Of a DNA stretch of 64,000 nucleotides, positions 10,291 to 18,321 are shown piece by piece. The stretch's first letter is position 1. Each line of letters starts with the position of its first letter. The notes under the pieces were generated by a model. That model ran no database searches. It was not told the DNA's origin and saw nothing but the letters and a program-made list of their open reading frames with translations. Origin of the DNA: Adineta steineri (taxonomy: Eukaryota > Rotifera > Eurotatoria > Adinetida > Adinetidae); contig CAJNOI010000273.1 of assembly GCA_905250115.1 (NCBI GenBank), positions 28,832-92,831 of the forward strand. The letters run 5' to 3'. The position numbers were made by a program, and so were the translations under genes.

Positions 10291-12459
10291 TGAACATGCA
10301 ATATCATAGAAAAAAAAACAAACCTATACAAATATTCCAAACATGAGATAAAAGATTGATCTAAAGATGAAGACATCACCTAATGTCTAATTATATAGTT
10401 CACTCGATCATCTCATCAATCAAAACAATATAAATGAGGGTACACCGACAGTTGAGCCCCCGACAATTGAGCCCCGACAGTTGAGCCCCGACAATTGAGC
10501 CCTCGACAGTTGAGCCCCCCGACAATTGAGCCCCCGATATAGAGAAGATAATAAGGAACATAGAAAATTCTTATGTGGTTTGTTAGATGAATTTTAAAGT
10601 GAAGCGCACAGATACGCGAAATCTTTTGATGGTAATAATGGTCAGCTAGAATATCCTTCTTTGATTCAACCAGTCATCTTTAGTACAACAAATAACTTTT
10701 CGGAATATATTTCGCTTATTTATGTAATCAACACATTTGCTTGTGCACTTATCTGTTATTATTATTACAAAATGTCAGTTATAAAATCCTCCAGAATACC
10801 CACATCCTGCCTAGTATCTTCTTTACGTTTGATTACAAGAGAAATGTATTTTAAAAGAGCACGCTCTCTGTTTAGTTTTTGATGTAAATGTTATTTTGTT
10901 GGAGTAAAATCATTTTCTTGTGTTCTCTAATTTCTTCTCTATATCGGGGGCTCAATTGTCGGGAGCTCAACTGTCGGGGGCTCAACTGTCGAGGGCTCAA
11001 TTGTCGGGGCTCAACTGTCGGGGCTCAATTGTCGGGGGCTCAACTGTCGGTCCACCATAAATGAGATAACTGCTGGTTATAGAATGATGATCTCAAAGTC
11101 TCGATCAAAATTGAATTACATTCACATATACTCTGTTCCTAAATTTGATCGCAGATGAATCATCTATTTTACAAAAAATATAACATTAACGGACAATAAT
11201 GTTTCTTAAGCTACACCAAACAACTATAAATTAATATTATAAGAACACTAACAGCAACAGAAAAGAGGGCTGCGAAAGTACGAGTTCAAAATGTACTCAG
11301 ATTTATACGATTTTTTGGAATTGATCGATCTGAATATATGTACTGAGATGAAATCATGTGGTGACTTACAAACCTTAGATTTGGTGAAGTACATAGACAT
11401 AATCATATGCTCTCATATATGTACTGATACTATGGTATATACTCGATCAAAAACCTTAGAATTGGTGGAGTATATGAAGTATATAATTATATACTTTACC
11501 AATTCGAAGAGTGTGGGTAATGATCGTCTTTCTACATCGCATCCACACCCACATCCTCAAGGATGCAGATGGTTGAACTGTGAATTCAATGACACATTCT
11601 CATTCGCCTTTCCGTGAACCTTCTGAAATTATTTCATAGAAACTATGATGTACGACTTTCGATTATGCATGATTAAACTATTTTATGTTATCATTCGGAT
11701 AAAATATCTAAAATTGAAAAAAAAACTAATTCTAACATTAATTTCTCTTTTATGAATTCTTTGAAATAAGAGACTAACTAGTTTAGTTGGGGGAATGTTC
11801 GCCGATAAGACTGTCGCCAACAAAACATTCGCCAGTTGTCACAAAACAATATTAATAAAGGATATATGTTAGAGCTCACATTAATGCTATTAGTATAGGC
11901 ATATGATAGCTTACACTCATCAATGTAGCTAAGAAAAGATTTTTAGTCTATATCTAATTCACAATGAAATTGGCAAAAATCTACTGTGCTTTCGGCAATT
12001 AGCAAAATTTCAGGAGATGCGTTGGCGAAAGTCGCATTGGCGAAATTCTAGAATCCACTCGTTTTAACAAAATCATACTCCTTGTTGTTGTTGTTATTGT
12101 TGTTGTTGTTGTTGTTGCTGTTGCTGTTGTTGTTGTTGTTGTTGTTGTTGTAGTTGTCGTTTTTTCTCTTCCAGTTCTCGTCAATAGAACAGTAGTTGTT
12201 ACAACAACTGTAATTACAACAATACAGATAATAAAAACTACTATCCAAATTAATCTTCGCTTTCCAGAATGTTCGCATCTAAAATAATAAATTTTTTTTG
12301 ATGATTTATTTTTATTCACAATATATACATACAATCTTCTTAATGGTGTTCTATTAGAATTAATTACTGCCGACTAAAATATTCAAAAATAAAATAAAAT
12401 AATTTTCTTTTTATTTAATACATTACTTCATCAGGTCGGATTGTGTTACTCATGCTCAT
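8558..12459 (-). CDS. Type II membrane protein with Thr-rich stalk and seven-repeat kelch propeller
   Basis: Exons 12459-12427, 12373-12333, 12278-12079 and 9564-8558 join in frame (phases 0, 2, 1) to 426 aa. The model has a short cytoplasmic N-terminus (MSMSNTIRPDESAVINS), then basic KRR and one membrane helix LIWIVVFIICIVVITVVV. A Thr-rich stalk (GREKTTTTTT...) follows, likely O-glycosylated, then the propeller. The final exon encodes seven kelch repeats of the form HTASVLSNGKVLVTGG..LNSAELYDPSTGTWTTT. The last blade stops after AELY and the exon's first residues (WFSTGNM) can supply its missing strand, a typical propeller closure. It is predicted to face outside. Introns 1 and 2 are about 52-54 nt; intron 3 is 2514 nt and holds two foldback elements. 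Catalysis or ligand is unknown. The upstream exons are predicted from splice signals, less certain than the propeller. Confidence 0.75.
10439..11056. mobile_element. Foldback/MITE element with TIRs made of tandem 14-16 bp words; 9-bp TSD
   Basis: 618-bp element lying in the last intron of the kelch gene. The left inverted repeat (10439-10548) has six units alternating GACAGTTGAG and GACAATTGAG, each followed by CCCC-type spacers, and ends GATATAGAGAAGA. The right arm (10932-11056, reversed) has seven units with the order A-B-A-B-A-A-B. Outer ends read GGTACACCGACAG and GGTGGACCGACAG. It is flanked by identical 9-bp copies of ATAAATGAG at 10430-10438 and 11057-11065, which is direct evidence of transposition. 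A 9-bp duplication is typical of Mutator-like elements. The 383-bp interior encodes no recognisable protein, so it would be non-autonomous. Confidence 0.85.
11789..12047. mobile_element. Candidate foldback element with TTCGCCAA words
   Basis: The left side contains TTCGCC, TCGCCAA and TTCGCCAG within 45 bp. The right side contains TTGGCGAA and ATTGGCGAA, the same word inverted. The middle is AT-rich and non-coding. It ends about 31 nt inside the large kelch-gene intron. The design mirrors the element at 10439-11056, but with a different word. No target-site duplication could be assigned and the borders are approximate. Confidence 0.5.
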
Positions 12460-13803
12460 AGTTGTTGTTCTAGTCAAACTCGAATATTTTTATAATCTAA
12501 AATCGACAAAAAGAACTCTTTTGCCTTTCCAAATTGTTGATGAATATTGATATAATTATAGAAAAAGATAAACTAACTCATTGAATATTTTTTTTAATAT
12601 ATTTATGAGATTTGATGTTATATTAATTCATTAATTTAAATCAAAATAAAAAACAATATTAAAAACAAGTTTTGACTCATTCTTATTCGAGACGATCAAA
12701 TCTAACTTCAAAATGATATATATTCTTTACTTCTCGTCAATTACATAGAAATTATTTTGCATCCCAATATGTTGTATTTAACATTTTTAGTAGGATTCAG
12801 TTTTTTTTGAAAAACTTTCCCAGATCTTCATTTTGATGAACACTTTCCTTCTAAAAACAGTACATTTCATAATATCTTCATAATTTTTTTTCGATTACTT
12901 ATCGTTCTCTTCTTTGCATTGCTACGTAATGAATCATTTTTGTAATCATTACTCATTTACCTCATCAATTCGAATGAAACAGGTGAGATAACTGCTGATC
13001 ACAGAAAATTAATCTTCGCTTCTCTACCAAAACGACGAGTATGATATCCGGTGAGAATTACATGCAGTAAAATTACATGTTGCTGTTATTGATGAGTTAA
13101 GTAAGAAAGAAATAATAAAAAAATAGAAAAAAATCATAGTCATTATTAATAATTACGTAGTTGTTGTTCTGATGTGTTTTTATCGTTGAAGACGAAGAAA
13201 AAAGTATACAATATGTAGAGCTTGGTAATCAATACTTACTCTAAAAGTGGCACACAGAATAAAAGCATAAAGCTTGAACTCAAAAGTTTTTCCATTGTGG
13301 CATACAATAGTATGAATTATTAAGTAAAGAATATTCTTCTTGTATTACTTTCGTTATGTTTCATATATAGACGTTGTGAAATAATCGAACGAGAGTCGAT
13401 CAAATTTATAGTTACAAATTGAAATGATTCTTTTCTTACTTGTTTTTTAAAATCATGAAACGCATGTTCGTTTGGTATATATACTCATCGACTGAAATTC
13501 CAAGTTTGTTTGTGAAGAGAAAAAAAATGGTTTGAAAATAACAACTTTATTGAATTATATATTTGATGAGTGAAAAAAGAAAAGAAAATGAGAACAAAGA
13601 AACCATGCTACTTCCTTTTTAACGAAAAAAACATTGCCTCTGGCAGTTAGTTTTAACAAAAAGCTTTAACTAAAAAAATTGTACAGCTCAAAATTTCCAA
13701 CTCATATTTGTTTATTGATGTGGCATGAGTCAAGATGATGAAATTATTCAGTTTACCTCCGCCAACCAAAATTGGTCGAAAATCAGCTTCATCAAATCGA
13801 TTG
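12460..13803. other. Intergenic, no feature recognised
   Basis: AT-rich DNA upstream of the kelch gene start. I see no credible coding exon, RNA gene or long repeat. Confidence 0.5.
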
Positions 13804-14005
13804 TCATCGGGTGTGGGTGAGGGGTGGATATGGATGTGAGTGTGGGTGTGGATGTACGTGAGGGGTGTGAGTGAGCGTGGGTGTGGGTGAGTGTAGATCT
13901 GAGTGTGAGTGTGCGTGAATGTGGGTATGGGTGTGGATGTGGGTGTGGATGTGGTTGAGGTTAAGAGAAGAGATACTCACATTCGCACCCGCACCCACCC
14001 TCAAG
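13804..14005. repeat. Degenerate TGTGGG-like tract (telomere-like)
   Basis: The plus strand reads as variants of TGTGGG, GTGAGG and TGGATG for about 150 bp (for example GGGTGTGGGTGAGGGGTGGA). It then switches to the complementary type (CGCACCCGCACCCACCCTCAAG) at 13987-14007, so the ends are inverted. TGTGGG is the telomeric repeat reported for bdelloids. The tract lies directly against the truncated 3' end of the NADAR gene. Confidence 0.6.
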
Positions 14006-14026
14006 ATTTTCCCTCTGGGAATATTT

Positions 14027-14317
14027 TCATGTATCATGAGTTTGAGCATAATCAAATAATTCTCGACGAGTAGCTAATCCTAAAATATATTTATAATGCC
14101 TTTTATTTGAAATAAATTTTTGTGCGTGAAAATAATGTTCAGTAGTTGACCAGGAGTATTTATCTAATTGAATTAACGCCAAATAAAAATTACCAAATTG
14201 TCGATATAGCTGATGGTGAGAATAGAAATGAATAGGTGTATTCGTTATATTCTTTCTTTTGTTAAAATCGTGTGTTTTATAATATGTAAAGCTTTGTTTC
14301 TTTCGTTGTTTTTTCAT
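14027..14317 (-). pseudogene. Truncated NADAR-domain protein (YbiA/DUF1768 type)
   Basis: 96 aa. The segment IHFYSHHQLYRQFGNFYLAL, then the Trp-Ser-Thr-Thr-Glu-His run with EHYFHAQKF, is the N-terminal half of the NADAR fold, including the conserved Glu of the EHYF.AQKF motif. Family members are about 140-180 aa and hydrolyse N-glycosidic bonds of ADP-ribose derivatives; some reverse ADP-ribosylation. The reading frame stops after LFDYAQTHDT and no C-terminal half is visible downstream, where the TGTGGG-like tract begins. I read this as a gene truncated by that insertion or rearrangement. A spliced remainder farther away cannot be excluded. Confidence 0.65.
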
Positions 14318-15250
14318 GTATTGTACATATGTAAAGAAATATTATTCGAACGCCTATTATAAATATTCAGTAAGAAAGATAAGAATGTTTTTTTTCATGA
14401 CGATAGACGCAACAAACATCCTTTTTTCTTTCCATAATTTTTAAAAGTCATAATATTTGAAATATATACGAACGTCTCGGATAAATAGCCAAATTTTGAA
14501 TAATTTAACATATACGTTAATATTTTTGTAAAAACATGTCTGTGCATAGGTTTTGTTTTCATCCATATTCTTACTCTTTACGCGTGTCTTGTTTACTCAC
14601 CCTTGGTCGTTAGTTAAGTAAGATTTTAGAATAATTGGATAATGAAGATTTCTCGTCATGTACAACTATATGCTCAAATAAAGTGAATAAGATATTCTAC
14701 ATAATTTATTTATTACTAACTGAGAAAATTTATCAAAACTAAGAAAGGATTTGTCAAATACGTGAAAAAGGGAATCAATCAAGGCATATTATGAAATTAT
14801 GTCTTCCAATTTTCCTGTTTTGTCAAAGTCTTCAAACATTTCTGAGAAAATTCGATACTAAAATAATATCAATTATAATCATTGACTTTTTGTATTTGTA
14901 TAATCGATATTTTTAAAAAATCCGAACAAGCTAGCTTCATTTATGCATTTAAAACAATCACCTATATGTATTCGTACTAACAAATGAGTTCTATTTCATT
15001 TTCGCTTTATTCTATAATATTATCAGTTACATTAGACTTTTTCTCAAGTTATAATATCAAATTAAAAGAATAACTGTTTAACATAGATAATATAGATAAA
15101 AAACAAGCAAAGATCTCCAAGTTACTTGTTAATCATAACACATAGATATTAATTCAATATTATCGTTATATTAAATTCATTTTATTTTATAAAAACACAA
15201 AGAAAAAAAGAAAAGAATTTACATAATATTCATTTTAAAGATTCACCACT

Positions 15251-15490
15251 TTAATTAATATAATGTTGATGAATAGAAGCAGGAATACCAGTTATTGGTT
15301 GATAATAATTATTACCGATTGGAGTAAAATCAACTTCACGTTCAACATTCAGACGTCCTGTGTATGGATTACGATGAAGTTCAACATCTTGTGTATAAAT
15401 TCCATAACCATAATTACCATAAGTAATAGTTTGATAATCTCTATTCCAACTATTCATTGGACTAATAGCAGCAGTTGATTGAGTAAACAT
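15251..15490 (-). CDS. Small Tyr/Asn-rich protein, copy 1 (unknown function)
   Basis: 79 aa, starting MFTQSTAAISPMNSWNRDYQ and ending PASIHQHYIN. It has no signal peptide or membrane helix. Tyr, Asn and Gly are abundant (ITYGNYGYGIY), and there is a charged centre (NVEREVDF). The copy at 16633-16872 differs at few residues (about 8 of 79), and most differences are conservative, which argues for selection on the protein. I do not recognise the family. It may be an intracellular low-complexity or structural protein. The promoter carries TGACGTAC and a TATA box (see 16482-16553). Confidence 0.7.
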   Translation of the reverse strand: MFTQSTAAISPMNSWNRDYQTITYGNYGYGIYTQDVELHRNPYTGRLNVEREVDFTPIGNNYYQPITGIPASIHQHYIN

Positions 15491-15574
15491 TTTATTAATA
15501 ATAGTAGAATGTAAAATAAATAATAAGTTTGTATTTGTGTATGAATGTATGAAAATGAGAGAGAAGTGTATGAG

Positions 15575-15642
15575 TATTTATACTATATGATAATACACCT
15601 GTATAATAATAATATGAATAAGAACGTCATACTTGTACGTCA
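15575..15642 (-). promoter_or_regulatory. TATA box and TGACGTAC sites, left arm
   Basis: On the minus strand, ATAGTATAAATA lies at about 15575-15588, roughly 85-100 nt upstream of the ATG. TGACGTAC-type motifs (CRE/ATF-like) lie at 15635-15642 and, as ATGACGTT, at 15623-15630. The arrangement is conserved in the right arm. Confidence 0.5.
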
Positions 15643-16481
15643 TCAATGATGTGATATTTATGTTGTACTCCCATTAATGATAAAAATAAATGTTGTTAAG
15701 TGCGATTGAGTCGATGAAGAATATTCGTGAATATACTCAAAAATCATTTCATTTTTATTTTGAAAGAGAAATAACAAACTGAAAGTGAAACGAAAAAAAA
15801 TTTGTTTGTGTGATTAAAGATGGTTTAACATTTTCCATAAAAATGTTTACGCAAATAAAAGAAATTATTAGTTAAATGTAAAACTATCGAACATCTTAAA
15901 AATCGGCTCCCAAAAATATAATAAAATCAATCTTCAGATATTTCGTAAAATGATCAACTTGTAATGCAAATATTTTATTTTATCTCTATGAAATTATTTT
16001 CATTCTACGAATAATAAATCATAGAATTACGACTGAATATTTTTAAATAAAATTATACCAAATGTAATTTGTTTCACAACTTCATGACCAGGATTCACTA
16101 AACTTATGTGATTCTGTTTTATTGATTAAAGTTATTTGTCATTATGTGACCCTTACATAACGTTTTAAACAAATTGAAAATAAAAATTAATTATGAAAGA
16201 CTGAGTTGTATGAAACAAAATCTCAGAAATCATTCCAAGTGTGTTGAAACTATTTTATAAAAAAGTCGAATCACTTCGAAGATATATTAATAATTAAGTT
16301 TTAATCAATATACAGTTGAAACAACATAAGAATTATCAAAATGAATTATTATAATAAATGTAATTAAAATAAAACAATCTTTGAGTATATTCACAAATAT
16401 TCTTCATCGACTCAATCGCACTTAACAACATTTATTTTTATCATTGATGGGATGAGTACAATATAACTATGACATCACTGA

Positions 16482-16553
16482 TGACGTACAACGATGACGT
16501 ACTTATTTATATTATTATTATTATACAGGTGTATTATCATATAGTATAAATAC
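16482..16553 (+). promoter_or_regulatory. TGACGTAC pair and TATA box, right arm
   Basis: TGACGTAC occurs at 16482-16489 and 16495-16502, and ATAGTATAAATA at about 16541-16552, some 80 nt before the ATG. TGACGT is the core bound by CREB/ATF bZIP factors. The same TATA sequence with TGACGTCA and TGACGTAT occurs upstream of the unrelated hydrolase gene at 29906. Confidence 0.5.
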
Positions 16554-16632
16554 TCATACACTTCTTTCTCATTTTCATACATTCATACAAATATAAATTT
16601 ATTATTCATTACATTTTACTATTATTAACAAA

Positions 16633-16872
16633 ATGTTTACACAACCAATTGCCGCTATTAGTCCAATGAATAACTGGAATAGAGATTATCAAACGATTGC
16701 TTATGGTAATTATGGTTATGGAATTTATTCACAAGATGTTGAACTTTATCGAAATCCATATACAGGACGAGTTAATGTTGAACGTGAAGTTGATTTTACT
16801 CCAATCGGTAATAATTACTATCAACCAATAACTGGTATTCCTGCTTCTATTCATCAACATTATATTAATTAA
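16633..16872 (+). CDS. Small Tyr/Asn-rich protein, copy 2 (unknown function)
   Basis: 79 aa, MFTQPIAAISPMNNWNRDYQ to PASIHQHYIN, the divergently transcribed twin of 15251-15490. The last 28 residues are identical in the two copies. It is a single exon with its own TATA box. Function is unknown; see the twin entry. Confidence 0.7.
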   Translation: MFTQPIAAISPMNNWNRDYQTIAYGNYGYGIYSQDVELYRNPYTGRVNVEREVDFTPIGNNYYQPITGIPASIHQHYIN

Positions 16873-17115
16873 AAATGTTGAATATTGTATAAATTCCATT
16901 TTCTTTGTATTTTTGTAAAATAAAATGAATTTTGATATAACGAAAATATCGAATCAATATCTATATATTATGATTATAACAAGTAACTTGAATATCTTCG
17001 CTTATTTTTTATCTATATTATTAATGTCAAATAGTTATTCTTCTAATTTGATATTATAACTTGAGAAAAAGTCTGATGTAACTGATAATATTATAGAATA
17101 AAATGAAAATGATAT

Positions 17116-18321
17116 ATAACCTATATAGGAGATTTTTTTGAGAAACTTTTTCAGAGAATATTCTAGTAGAAATCGATTGTAACTGATTTTATTTTGAAGA
17201 ATTATTTTATTTAAAAAAACAGACTGAATAAAGATTTGATTTAAGTATCAACACTAAATTTAATCACCTGAGAATGTGGATGTGAGTTTGCCAAAGATGA
17301 TAATCGCACTCTTCCATTGGATTTGTCAGATGTAAATGATATTGGATTTAGTCAGATTCCAAAATGTATTAAATTATTTGAAAAGAATAACATTAATAAA
17401 AATCACATAAACTAAAGTCGAACACCAAGATAGTGAGAATATAATGATCATAAAGAGGACATGATCAGTTGCAGACAATGTGTTTATCCGTTAAATCTGC
17501 ACCTTCTTTTAATTTACACAATATCATTTATTTTTATTTTTAAGTTTTTATAATAATGTATATGTTGAGTGTTTTTTCGACAGTAAAACATTTATATAAT
17601 GACAGACAAAGTTTTATGCTAACAGAACTAATTCTAGTCGAACTAAAGATTTGTTTAAATCGATTATTATCCTATATATAGATTTATGATTGCTTTTGAT
17701 CAAAGTTAGACCAGTCAAAATTTTTTCGTTCGAATGAAAAATATTGTACTAAAACTAATAATTCTTGTTAATAACGCACTAGACAAACGAGATCAATATT
17801 TTTTATGTAAATCAAAACATATTAAAAAAAAACTGCTTTGATTTCTACAATCATCAATCGAAGAAAAACAAAAAACCAGAACACGATCTTTAATTACTCT
17901 GGTCGATAGATAGCTAAAAGAACGATGCAAAATTCCATAAGATTAAGAAAATGAAAAGAAATCACAAGATAAGTTAATGAACCAATAATAAAAAACAGAA
18001 AACTTAACTATGAGAAAGAAATAACAATTTTTAGCAGATATTAATAGAAGAATTCATACGATGTACGTCTATGTAAGGATCAGAGATATAGGAGAAAATA
18101 AGGTGATTATAGTGAATATCTATTTAGTTGAAGCAGAGTGAATGATACACATAATAGGGTTGAAGAATAGAATTCAGAAGATTTTTGGAATGACTGGACT
18201 TAAATACAGAAGAATCTTCTTCTAGACATGCATCGAGTATAGTGAAATAGTTTCGAATGCCATTTTGCTTAATGTAAAATATAATCTGTATAAGTGTCGA
18301 TATTAGTTGTAAAGCTGCTTT
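17116..18321. other. Intergenic, no feature recognised
   Basis: AT-rich spacer between the inverted duplication and the 3' end of the NACHT-HEAT gene. Nothing coding or repetitive is evident. Confidence 0.5.

Larger units (their letters stand above)
14995..15740. repeat. Inverted duplication, left arm
   Basis: About 745 bp that recurs in reverse complement at 16375-17115, separated by a 634-bp non-repeated spacer. Matching covers the 79-aa gene, its promoter and 3' flank (for example TTATCAGTTACATTAGACTT against AAGTCTGATGTAACTGATAA). The two genes point away from each other. Confidence 0.85.
16375..17115. repeat. Inverted duplication, right arm
   Basis: Reverse-complement partner of 14995-15740; see that entry. 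Small indels and substitutions between the arms show the copies are not freshly homogenised. Confidence 0.85.

Noticed and set aside
10661..10882. 73-aa open frame inside the 10439-11056 element
   Set aside because: No domain, and codon use like non-coding DNA; the element looks non-autonomous.
12048..12278. Asn-rich open frame overlapping the Thr-rich exon
   Set aside because: Shadow in another frame of the same trinucleotide run; the Thr frame has the membrane helix and correct splice phases.
13804..14055. His/Pro-rich open frame
   Set aside because: Produced by translating the TGTGGG-like tract; not a protein.
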